From contig JAOUJL010000052.1 in NCBI GenBank assembly GCA_029883255.1, positions 1-9,026 on the forward strand: a stretch of 9,026 bases of DNA. Reading direction: 5' to 3'. Below are positions 1 to 4,985 of the stretch, one piece after another. The translations under genes were made by a program, and so were the position numbers. The notes under the pieces are model-generated. The model made no database searches. It had not been told where the DNA came from and saw only the letters and a program-made list of their open reading frames with translations. The DNA is from Candidatus Bathyarchaeota archaeon (lineage in GTDB: Archaea > Thermoproteota > Bathyarchaeia > Bathyarchaeales > Bathyarchaeaceae). Position 1 is the stretch's first letter. Each line of letters begins with the position of its first letter.

Positions 1-1
1 G

Positions 2-52
2 GATGAAATTCGCAATTGGGCTAAGGAACTATCTAGGAAAGCTAGACAATAA
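2..52 (+). CDS. Possible C-terminal end of a gene truncated by the window edge
   Basis: The frame starting at base 2 reads DEIRNWAKELSRKARQ and then TAA. This charged, helix-like tail resembles the end of a real protein, and its codon use fits the neighbourhood. Only 16 residues are visible, so no family can be named. A competing frame from the ATG at 3 runs to 104 and looks less protein-like. The call rests on composition alone and is weak. Confidence 0.35.
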   Translation, partial: DEIRNWAKELSRKARQ

Positions 53-164
53 CAGCATGACCTTTGTCATTTATTCAACAGCAACTCTTTACAAATTTGC
101 CTGACCGAGTTCTTCCCACACACAAGATAAAACATTACCCCCAAACCCAAACAGTGCGAGAGAC

Positions 165-220
165 CGACAGTTTTAATATTTCTTATATCCTTTTTTGGAT
201 CAATCAGATGAATTGGAGGT
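165..220 (+). promoter_or_regulatory. TATA-like box and ribosome site for the four-cysteine protein
   Basis: An A/T-rich stretch TTTTAATATT (171-180) followed by CTTATAT (182-188) could serve as an archaeal TATA box. It would place transcription start near 200. GGAGGT at 215-220 is a strong Shine-Dalgarno sequence nine bases before the TTG at 230, and it decides that start over the ATG at 239, which would be 18 bases away. Confidence 0.5.
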
Positions 221-229
221 GTTGAACTT

Positions 230-388
230 TTGCCTAAAATGTGTCCGTTTGCATTTGCCACAGGTGTACCTGGCAAGAGAGTAGTGGGTAAAGGCGTCCC
301 GCGTGACTGCCAACAGGATAAGTGTGAATGGTGGACAGGCACAGAGTGTGCCGTCTTGACGATTGCCAAAGCCCTGGAGAAAAAATGA
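230..388 (+). CDS. Small four-cysteine protein, probably metal or Fe-S binding
   Basis: This 52-residue protein starts at a TTG placed nine bases after GGAGGT and ends KALEKK. It has four cysteines: C5 in MCPFAFATG, C27 and C32 in DCQQDKCEWW, and C40 in GTECAVL. The spacing is C-x21-C-x4-C-x7-C, and the short C-x4-C-WW-x5-C block looks like a ligand cluster for zinc or an iron-sulfur centre. Small proteins with a CPF start and a CxWW-C tail are familiar from archaeal and bacterial genomes as uncharacterised proteins, but I cannot name a family with certainty. It has no membrane segment or signal peptide and is probably cytoplasmic. It seems to be transcribed alone from the TATA-like box upstream. 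The regular cysteines, good ribosome site and sensible composition make it a likely real gene. Metal binding is inferred from the cysteines only. Confidence 0.72.
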   Translation: MPKMCPFAFATGVPGKRVVGKGVPRDCQQDKCEWWTGTECAVLTIAKALEKK

Positions 389-771
389 TTGGTTCTGAAA
401 TGCTAACACGCGAAATTCAAAAAGGCAAAGCTTCCTCATTGATTAGGGTTTCTAATTCCTGTTCTTCGCCTCTCATAATTCTTCGAGTCCCAACGGTTGC
501 AGGATTGGTGAGACTCAATTGTAGACAGGTTGAAAGGGATAAACAGGTGAAAAGTTGGTTGGTTGGATTAAAATTTAATTCCTTCCTCCTTCTGAAAAGC
601 TGATGAAAACTTGCACCTTTTCTGGCACGCGCGCGGACTAGAGAATCAATTAACTCGCGATCTGCGGGATTTCTTTTAGCATTAGTCCCATTCCGATGCA
701 GTCGACGAATCTCCGTTCAAAGAACGCTGTTTTTCTTCTTCTGGTTTCGGCTTTGCGCGCGCGCGAGTTTC
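389..771. other. Intergenic stretch with two CG tracts and one doubtful small ORF
   Basis: I see no confident gene here. A plus-strand open frame to 603 begins inside the preceding gene in another frame and has unconvincing composition. Two alternating tracts stand out: CGCGCGCG at 628-635, followed by GACTA, and GCGCGCGCGCG at 755-765. A small minus-strand reading frame (650-775) is described separately. No tRNA or other RNA fold was recognised. Confidence 0.6.
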
Positions 772-775
772 TCAC
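650..775 (-). CDS. Doubtful 41-residue ORF overlapping the stop of the 63-residue gene
   Basis: A GTG at 775-773 overlaps the TGA stop of the upstream minus-strand gene as GTGA, the usual geometry of translational coupling. The frame then stays open for 41 residues to TAA at 652-650. The product is basic at its N-terminus (RNSRARK, TRRRK) and ends GMGLMLKEIPQIAS. There is no clear ribosome site beyond the upstream A/G-rich codons. The CG tract at 755-765 lies inside it and supplies the Arg-Ala-Arg codons. An open frame this short arises often by chance, so it is recorded as a possibility only. I recognise no family. Confidence 0.2.
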   Translation of the reverse strand: MRNSRARKAETRRRKTAFFERRFVDCIGMGLMLKEIPQIAS

Positions 776-963
776 TTCTTCTTTAATGTGACATTTAGGA
801 GGCCTTTAACTCCGCTTGGAAAACCCAATTCCAATCCGGCACTAACGTCATCTATTCTATAATCAGTAAACTCCTTTTCGAGACGTTCTAACGCTTCTCT
901 GATTCGCTTCTCAACATTGAATAATTTTATTTCTTCTATTACTACAGCAACTTCCTTAACCAT
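772..963 (-). CDS. Small uncharacterised protein with predicted beta-alpha-beta-beta layout
   Basis: The 63-residue product begins MVKEVAVVIEEIKLF (beta strand). It continues with an amphipathic helix, NVEKRIREALERLEKEF, and then YRIDDVSAGLELGFPSG and GLLNVTLKKK (two strands). The ATG follows GGGGGTGAT by five bases, a good archaeal ribosome site that makes the gene credible. The length and strand-helix-strand-strand order resemble dodecin-type proteins, and the LELGFPSG turn before a last strand recalls small co-occurring domains of proteases. Neither match is firm, so no function is assigned. There is no signal peptide or membrane segment. The surface-protein gene lies upstream on the same strand, but 309 bases of odd DNA and a terminator-like T-run separate them, so they are probably not one transcript. 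Confidence 0.65.
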   Translation of the reverse strand: MVKEVAVVIEEIKLFNVEKRIREALERLEKEFTDYRIDDVSAGLELGFPSGVKGLLNVTLKKK

Positions 964-1021
964 ACTCCATCACCCCCTTGAACTTTACAGTAGCTTATTG
1001 CGTTACACCACTAATAGCATT

Positions 1022-1066
1022 TGCGCGCGCGTGTGCGTGCGCGTGCGGGTGTTGTATACGTACGTA
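1022..1066. repeat. Two alternating purine-pyrimidine tracts (Z-DNA-prone)
   Basis: Bases 1022-1047 alternate pyrimidine and purine without a break, mostly as CG and TG steps. After a short gap, 1053-1066 alternate again as TGTATACGTACGTA. CG and TG dinucleotide alternation is the classic sequence requirement for left-handed DNA. Whether it forms here is not shown by sequence. Confidence 0.8.
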
Positions 1067-1109
1067 ACTAAGGACGTAGGTGGAAACGTGGGTAGGAACG
1101 TGGAGAAGG
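1062..1109. repeat. Four-unit 12-bp repeat phased on ACGT
   Basis: ACGT occurs at 1062, 1074, 1086 and 1098, exactly 12 bp apart. The units are ACGTaactaagg, ACGTaggtggaa, ACGTgggtagga and ACGTggagaagg. The ACGT core is fixed and the rest is purine-rich and drifting. An extra ACGT sits at 1058. The array is 99 to 146 bp upstream of the start of the 63-residue gene, so it could be an operator array or a decayed minisatellite. Confidence 0.75.
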
Positions 1110-1136
1110 GGGGAAGTGTGTGTGTTTGGGATTAAA

Positions 1137-1168
1137 GCGCGCGCGCTACTATCTGTATTAGTGCGCGC
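1137..1168. repeat. Pair of CG tracts flanking TACTA / TTAGT in inverted order
   Basis: (GC)5 at 1137-1146 is followed by TACTA. TTAGT is followed directly by GCGCGC at 1163-1168. The two halves are roughly inverted copies around an A/T-rich centre and could form an imperfect hairpin. Both show the CG-tract plus ACTA combination seen at other sites in this window. Confidence 0.6.
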
Positions 1169-1226
1169 AAAAATTGATCAGTCGTAAAACAAGCTTGTAC
1201 TAATGCGGTTTTGAGATAGTTTGCAG

Positions 1227-1236
1227 AAAAAAGGGG
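1227..1236 (-). terminator. T-run terminator candidate after the surface-protein gene
   Basis: On the minus strand this reads CCCCTTTTTT, about 40 bases after the stop codon at 1273-1275. Archaeal RNA polymerase stops at such T-runs without needing a hairpin. It would separate this gene from the 63-residue gene. Confidence 0.4.
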
Positions 1237-1272
1237 AAGCTACTGTGTGTATAATGTTAATGTTTTCTTGAT

Positions 1273-2409
1273 TTACTCCCAGAACCACACTGTTACTTCG
1301 CTGCCCTCCAGTAGTGTTCCATGCCAGACGCCAAACTTTCCTACACTATCTCTCCAAAGATGAAGAGCAAACCGATTTGTAACACCATAGGCATCATCGA
1401 CTAAGCCAATCCAAAATGTTCCAGTCCATTTGTCGTGTCCTTCTATATCTTTGACACGCGCAGTTCCCCAGAACTGTGCCTCTTTCTTTCCGGTCAAAGT
1501 CAACCGTCCAGAAGTAACATCTAAGTTTACGATAAATTTCAGATCATGGTCTACAAATACTCCGCTTCCCTTGTAATCCGTTGTTGTCCCTTGCGTTACA
1601 GCAGACAACGACATGCCGATCAATCCTATTGTGCAATGATGCCCTGTGAAATCTGGATAATCATCGTAAAACTCTCCGCCACCAGACGCTTTCACCCATA
1701 GTGGTCCATACGGTTCGAAATCGGTTATGTATCCAAGCCCCAAAAGGTCGAATTTGTCAACATATCCATCGGTATTTGCATTCCAAGAGCCGACCTCGAA
1801 TAAAAGCGCTACAATATTGCCACCTGATAGTTCTGAACCGTACTCTCCATCAGCCAACCATCCACTAAGTGTTTTCACTCCAGCGTAGGACTGACCAACT
1901 GAACCGACCCCGACGACCCATAACCACCATTTCCCATTTGACGTGTCAAACGACTCTGGTATCCAGACAAAGTCTGAGGTTGAAGGATCAAAACCATCTT
2001 GGAAGTATGGTTCATACACCACAATAATGTCAACAGAACCGTCCCCGTCAGTGTCAACGCCGAGTTTGAAAGCTGGTGCTTGAAAACCGTTTGTTGAGGA
2101 AGTTCTATACCAGCAATAACTGCCAGAAATACTGGGGATGCTGCCAAAGTCACCATGTTTGGCAACGCCAGCTTTGTCTGGGTTATTGTTGGTGGTGGCA
2201 AGACGTAAACTACCTATTCCAGCCGGCGGATTGTCAGGTCCAACAACAAACTCAACGATTCCATTGTATCGCGTATCACCCATAATCCAACCATCGTCTC
2301 CCAGATTAGCTACTATTACTGTTCCATCAGCCCTTGTAGGGATTGTAATCGCCATCATGCTTGCCAGAAACAGCGTCATCATTATCGTTGTAATCACTTT
2401 TGTTGTCAT
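1273..2409 (-). CDS. Secreted surface protein with calcium-binding-type loop
   Basis: The 378-residue protein starts at the ATG at 2409, placed after GAGTGATGG. An upstream in-frame ATG at 2466 would add 19 charged residues ahead of the signal peptide and is rejected. Residues 1-28 form a signal peptide: MTTK, a hydrophobic core TIMMTLFLASMMAI, and a T-R-A cleavage-type end. Domain 1 (about 30-225) is rich in strands, Gly, Asp and aromatics. It includes PPAGIGSLRL, GSYCWYRTS and a DTDGDGSVD loop (D119, D121, D123, D127) of the kind that binds calcium, and ends TDGYVDKFDLLGL, typical of lectin-like or laminin-G-like beta sandwiches. Domain 2 (about 257-378) is a separate beta-rich region ending VTVWFWE. 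No C-terminal membrane anchor or sorting motif is visible, so it is likely released or loosely attached. Carbohydrate binding or a structural role is an inference. No catalytic motif was seen. Confidence 0.82.
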   Translation of the reverse strand: MTTKVITTIMMTLFLASMMAITIPTRADGTVIVANLGDDGWIMGDTRYNGIVEFVVGPDNPPAGIGSLRLATTNNNPDKAGVAKHGDFGSIPSISGSYCWYRTSSTNGFQAPAFKLGVDTDGDGSVDIIVVYEPYFQDGFDPSTSDFVWIPESFDTSNGKWWLWVVGVGSVGQSYAGVKTLSGWLADGEYGSELSGGNIVALLFEVGSWNANTDGYVDKFDLLGLGYITDFEPYGPLWVKASGGGEFYDDYPDFTGHHCTIGLIGMSLSAVTQGTTTDYKGSGVFVDHDLKFIVNLDVTSGRLTLTGKKEAQFWGTARVKDIEGHDKWTGTFWIGLVDDAYGVTNRFALHLWRDSVGKFGVWHGTLLEGSEVTVWFWE

Positions 2410-2447
2410 TCCATCACTCTCTTTTCTCTTTTTTGCGGGATGTTTAA

Positions 2448-2467
2448 CGTGCCCCAGACTCGGCACG
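2448..2467 (-). promoter_or_regulatory. Hairpin in the leader of the surface-protein gene
   Basis: CGTGCC (2448-2453) and GGCACG (2462-2467) are perfect inverted repeats around an 8-base loop. They lie about 40 bases upstream of the start codon in the presumed 5' leader. It could affect translation or bind a repressor. Only the pairing is visible. Confidence 0.4.
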
Positions 2468-2587
2468 GGTTAGACGCCAACTCTAGCCGCTTCTCATACG
2501 CGTGGCCGGGTACCCCTAACCATTAACCGATATATTACACTTGCCAATTTAACATTTTTGTAACTTGCTTCTATAACTAAAAAGTCA

Positions 2588-2613
2588 ACATTTTTTATAT
2601 ATATGATATATAC
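2588..2613 (-). promoter_or_regulatory. A/T-rich promoter candidate for the surface-protein gene
   Basis: On the minus strand this stretch reads as a run of TATATA steps (core 2597-2612) preceded by GTGAAG, resembling an archaeal TATA box with an upstream BRE-like element. A second candidate, TAATATATC, is near 2528-2536. Either leaves a leader of roughly 100 to 160 bases, which is long for archaea. Confidence 0.35.
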
Positions 2614-2614
2614 T

Positions 2615-2842
2615 TCACCGCGCGCCACTACGTGTTAACAGGAGGTGGGAGAGTTTGAAGCCGTAATTGGTTGTTGTGAAATAGTTGGGAAATGGAATGT
2701 GAGTAGGGTGAGTTTCAACGCGTTTCCCCTCCAGATTGAACTCTACGCTGATTCTGCCTTCTGCTTTAAGGCGGAGCCATTCCCATAGCGCGCGCGTTGA
2801 TTGGTGTGTGCAATTCCCGCATGCTTCGAAGAGAAATCTCAT
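2615..2842 (-). CDS. Doubtful 75-residue ORF
   Basis: From the ATG at 2842 the frame encodes MRFLFEACGNCTHQ, an amphipathic stretch TRALWEWLRLKAEG, and a tail ending LLTRSGAR. GAGGGA lies seven bases before the ATG. A further in-frame ATG at 2884 has no ribosome site. There is a CGNC pair but no complete metal motif and no recognised family. Two CG tracts fall inside the frame or at its end, which argues for intergenic DNA, because such tracts are absent from all confident genes here. It is treated as possible only. Confidence 0.27.
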   Translation of the reverse strand: MRFLFEACGNCTHQSTRALWEWLRLKAEGRISVEFNLEGKRVETHPTHIPFPNYFTTTNYGFKLSHLLLTRSGAR

Positions 2843-2984
2843 GCAATCTTCCCTCTTCTTCTCTTCCCAGAAACACGTATGCATGCAATCAAACGAAACC
2901 TGGATAAAAATTGATTAGCGTAAATATTTTTCAAAGTAATCTGTATGACTCGTGTAGTTTTCTCCGAAAAGAAATGAGATATAT

Positions 2985-3045
2985 TGATATTATATAGTTG
3001 AAAAATCAACTTTACAATTATGAATTCCAGGTTTGCTGAGGGTGA
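2985..3045 (+). promoter_or_regulatory. Promoter, operator-like palindrome and ribosome site of the hydrolase gene
   Basis: ATTATATAG (2989-2997) is a good archaeal TATA box and would start transcription near 3018. GTTGA-AAAA-TCAAC (2997-3010) is a perfect 5-bp palindrome directly behind the TATA box, where a bound repressor would block initiation. GAGGGTGA (3038-3045) is the ribosome site, six bases before the TTG at 3052. Confidence 0.55.
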
Positions 3046-3051
3046 ATCGAA

Positions 3052-4272
3052 TTGACCAAGAGCAGTGCGATATCAGGTTTCGTCAAGCCCGGGTTTGAAG
3101 CTGTGCGGGAAGCCTTCGCTGAGAACTTCGAGCGCCGCAATGAGCTTGGTGCCGCCTGTTGTATCTACTACCGCGGGGAAAAAGTGGTCGACCTATGGGG
3201 TGGCGTCAGGAACGAGGCCACGGGAGAACCCTGGGAAGAAGACACGATGGTGATCGTGTTCTCGGCCACGAAGGGATTGTCGGGTCTAGCCATGGCGCTT
3301 GCTAATTCGCGGGGGCTGTTTGACTACGACGAGCGTATCTCAAAGTACTGGCCTGAGTTTGCCCAACAGGGTAAGGATAAGATCACTATCCGGCAGCTGC
3401 TGGCACACCAGGCAGGGCTCTTTGCATTCGATGAACTAGGTGACAAGAGCACCTTAGCGGACCTCGACCGCCTTGCGGTGGTTCTGGCGCGGCAGAAGCC
3501 TGCGTATGAGCCAGGAACGCAGCAGGTTTACCACGCCCTGACCCTAGGATACTACGAAAGCGAGCTCTTGCGCCGGGTCGACCCCAAAGGCCGCAGCATA
3601 GGGCAGTACTTTCAGGATGAAATTGCGGCTCCGCTCGGGCTCGACTTCTACATTCGCCTTCCCGAAGAAATTCCTAACACTAGGCTAGCCACTCTCCGGC
3701 AGGCCAAAATTGGCATGTCGGCGATATTCACCATGCCAATCCCTTTGCTTCTCGCGGCGATGAACCCGCGTTCAGCGATTCGCAGAGCACTTTTGGGGTC
3801 GTTGCTTCCCCTGGACAAAGAACGTGTCTACGCCCGGAATTTCGAAGTTCCTTCGGGAGGGGGTGTGGGGACGGCTCGTGCCATTGCCCATGCATACAGC
3901 GTCTTTGCGACAGGCGGAAAAGAGCTTGGGTTGAGAGAAGAAACACTGCGGCAGCTCATGGCGCCACCTGTCGCACCGCTGAAGGGATTCCGCGATGGGG
4001 CCCTAAAGGTGGAGATACCATTCTCACTCGGTTTCACGAAGCCCAGTCCGGAGAACCCCTTCGGTTCTCCTAGCTCGTTCGGGGCGCCAGGGTCAGGTGG
4101 TTCATTTGGATTTGCCGACCCGCAAGCCGAGATAGGATACGGGTATGTCCTCAACGGGATGGGTACGTCCATGACGGACCCAAGAGAGCTCGCTCTGCGC
4201 ACGGCAATGTATCGCTCGATTGGTGAACCAGATCCATACTGCGAAGGAACGCAGTTGAAGAATGGAAGGTAG
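3052..4272 (+). CDS. Serine beta-lactamase-related hydrolase/esterase (class C / EstB type, COG1680-like)
   Basis: This 406-residue protein belongs to the beta-lactamase/penicillin-binding-protein fold used by many esterases and peptidases. The S-x-x-K motif is S71-A-T-K74 (FSATKG), with the nucleophilic serine and general-base lysine. The second motif is Y160 in PGTQQVYHALTLG, where this branch has YHA in place of YxN. A DERISKYWPEF block (93-103) and RQLLAHQAGL (114-123) are typical of the family. The third motif region reads FGAPGSGGSFGFADP (343-357). Relatives usually have His where A345 stands (FGHxGxGGS), so the oxyanion-side histidine seems lost. There is no signal peptide, so it is cytoplasmic, and activity on esters is more likely than antibiotic resistance. 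The TTG start is fixed by GAGGGTGA six bases upstream. The gene is clearly G/C-richer, especially at third codon positions, than its neighbours, which suggests transfer from a bacterium. The true substrate is unknown. Confidence 0.9.
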   Translation: MTKSSAISGFVKPGFEAVREAFAENFERRNELGAACCIYYRGEKVVDLWGGVRNEATGEPWEEDTMVIVFSATKGLSGLAMALANSRGLFDYDERISKYWPEFAQQGKDKITIRQLLAHQAGLFAFDELGDKSTLADLDRLAVVLARQKPAYEPGTQQVYHALTLGYYESELLRRVDPKGRSIGQYFQDEIAAPLGLDFYIRLPEEIPNTRLATLRQAKIGMSAIFTMPIPLLLAAMNPRSAIRRALLGSLLPLDKERVYARNFEVPSGGGVGTARAIAHAYSVFATGGKELGLREETLRQLMAPPVAPLKGFRDGALKVEIPFSLGFTKPSPENPFGSPSSFGAPGSGGSFGFADPQAEIGYGYVLNGMGTSMTDPRELALRTAMYRSIGEPDPYCEGTQLKNGR

Positions 4273-4284
4273 GTTGAAAATGAA

Positions 4285-4386
4285 ATGAAAGTTCTAGTCG
4301 CGTATGGAGCAAATACGGTTCCACCATGCGCGCGCACTAATTGTGGCATGGGAAATTTAGAGGTTATACATGGAAATATCCTCTAA
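4285..4386 (+). pseudogene. Stump of a flavodoxin-like gene
   Basis: Twelve bases after the hydrolase stop, an ATG opens MKVLVAYGANT, which matches the first strand and the start of the phosphate-binding loop of flavodoxin-domain proteins (typically kvLVaYgSktGnT). After residue 11 the resemblance ends (VPPCARTNCGMGNLEV), and TAA follows at 33 residues, whereas flavodoxins have about 140 or more. A CG tract (4328-4335) and the TTTAGAGG repeats begin where the homology stops. The likely reading is an operon partner of the hydrolase whose remainder was deleted. The match rests on only 11 residues, so chance is not excluded. Confidence 0.42.
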
Positions 4387-4476
4387 ACAACCTCTAAACT
4401 CCTTTTTTTGCAAATTTCAAAAAGACAATCAAACTCATGGACTTTTTGAGTACATTTCTGTACATTTAGAGGTTGT
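4356..4476. repeat. Inverted and direct TTTAGAGG repeats
   Basis: TTTAGAGGTT occurs at 4356-4365 and 4465-4474. Its reverse, CCTCTAAA, occurs at 4380-4387 and 4391-4398. ACAACCTCTAAA (4387-4398) and TTTAGAGGTTGT (4465-4476) form a perfect 12-bp inverted repeat. The first pair, 4356-4363 with 4380-4387, can form an 8-bp stem with a 16-base loop. These may be ends of a small mobile element or protein-binding sites. Confidence 0.7.
4380..4409 (+). terminator. T-run terminator candidate after the hydrolase transcript
   Basis: Seven consecutive T residues (4403-4409) follow the CCTCTAAA repeats, about 130 bases after the hydrolase stop and just after the flavodoxin-like stump. A T-run is sufficient for termination in archaea. 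The preceding 8-bp stem may help. Confidence 0.4.
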
Positions 4477-4506
4477 CTGAAAAAGGGCTAGTTAAGCGTG
4501 AATTGA

Positions 4507-4864
4507 GCTTCTTTCACTGAATCCAAAATGAATAGAGCGATACAAGAGTTTGCAACCGCTTGCAACCATTCTTTAAACAAACTTTTCATAGAACTTACCA
4601 TCAAAAGGCCTCTCAGAGAATGAATATTTGACTGAAAAACTTGCCAGTTACAAAAAGAAAAACAAACTAATGTCTGGATACCAATTGAAGTTCACGAATG
4701 GTTCATTGGCTATCTCAAAAGAAGATCAGTGGGTTCAAGCACTGGAGAACGATTCAGACAATCCTTATGCAAATTCTGAACGAACAGCTAAAAACTTGTT
4801 TAATATCAACGAGTTAACGCGCGCGTGTTACCTAGTCCTTCTCTTTCCAAGTGATTCTGCCTGA
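4507..4864 (+). pseudogene. Probable gene remnant in two overlapping frames
   Basis: One frame, open from 4507 with an ATG at 4528, reads MNRAIQEFATACNHSLNK and stops at TGA 4621-4623. A second frame, open from 4592 with a TTG at 4628, continues EYLTEKLASYKKKNKL and GYQLKFTNGSLAISKED before stopping at 4864. Both look protein-like, have no ribosome site, and overlap where a one-base slip would join them. The first part, with F-x-x-A-C-N-x-x-L, faintly recalls the N-terminus of TnpB-type transposon proteins, but no catalytic segment is present. A minus-strand frame across 4488-4601 (37 residues, MVSSMKSLFKEWLQ) is an alternative, so which strand is real is uncertain. Confidence 0.28.
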
Positions 4865-4981
4865 ATCACATTTTGGGCAACGAGGGTTTTTAGCTAGAAC
4901 TTTTCTCACCCGTAACCATTCTGAATATGTAACCTTCCAGCGATGCCCACACTTTAGACAGGTCACTTCATAATCTTGCAT
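4832..4981 (-). CDS. Small zinc-ribbon protein
   Basis: The 49-residue product starts at the ATG at 4981 and holds two zinc knuckles: C8-LK-C11-GHRW and C35-PK-C38-DSGRI. They are separated by 23 residues that include a basic helix, EWLRVRKVLAKN. Two CxxC pairs with hydrophobic strands around them define a rubredoxin-like zinc ribbon. Such stand-alone ribbons usually bind nucleic acid or a partner protein, but this one has no known role. An in-frame ATG at 5032 would overlap the membrane-protein gene. The 4981 start is preferred because it follows GGAAGGTTGA and lies four bases past the upstream stop, so the two genes should be co-transcribed and perhaps translationally coupled. The tail overlaps the end of a doubtful plus-strand frame. 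Confidence 0.75.
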   Translation of the reverse strand: MQDYEVTCLKCGHRWKVTYSEWLRVRKVLAKNPRCPKCDSGRITWKEKD

Positions 4982-4985
4982 TTTT

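Larger units (their letters stand above)
964..1272. other. Intergenic island of low-complexity, structure-prone DNA
   Basis: Between two minus-strand genes lie, in order: a 26-nt alternating purine-pyrimidine tract (1022-1047), a second of 14 nt (1053-1066), a 12-bp ACGT-phased repeat (1062-1109), a pure purine run (1102-1116), a GT run (1116-1123), and two CG tracts (1137-1146, 1163-1168). A plus-strand open frame at 917-1135 crosses them, but its composition is dictated by the repeats and it overlaps a better gene, so it is not called. Confidence 0.7.
2410..3051. other. Intergenic region with promoters, leader hairpin and two CG tracts
   Basis: From left to right it holds the surface-protein leader with a 6-bp hairpin (2448-2467), a GGGTACCC palindrome (2508-2515), A/T-rich promoter-like DNA on the minus strand (around 2528-2535 and 2590-2612), a doubtful minus-strand ORF (2615-2842), CG tracts at 2619-2625 and 2788-2796, and the promoter of the hydrolase gene (2988-3010). 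No RNA gene was recognised. Confidence 0.55.
4273..4831. other. Intergenic region of decay: gene stump, inverted repeats, broken frames
   Basis: No intact gene is convincing in these 559 bases. They contain the flavodoxin-like stump (4285-4386), CG tracts at 4328-4335 and 4818-4825, four copies of TTTAGAGG in both orientations (4356-4476), a T7 run (4403-4409), a TACATTT pair ten bases apart (4451 and 4461), and two overlapping protein-like frames (4507-4623 and 4592-4864). Confidence 0.55.

Noticed and set aside
328..603. Plus-strand 91-residue open frame
   Set aside because: It begins inside the better-supported four-cysteine gene in another frame, has no ribosome site and reads like random translation.
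917..1135. Plus-strand 72-residue open frame over the repeat island
   Set aside because: It overlaps the 63-residue gene antisense, and its valine/arginine pattern is produced by the CG/TG and 12-bp repeats.
2440..2525. Possible tRNA or tRNA-like fold
   Set aside because: The hairpin and GC-rich segments tempted, but no T-arm of the GGTTCRANNCC type, no matching acceptor stem and no anticodon stem could be drawn on either strand.
3828..4349. Long minus-strand open frame (173 residues) opposite the hydrolase
   Set aside because: It is a shadow of the G/C-rich codon use of the hydrolase. Composition is unlike a protein and there is no ribosome site.
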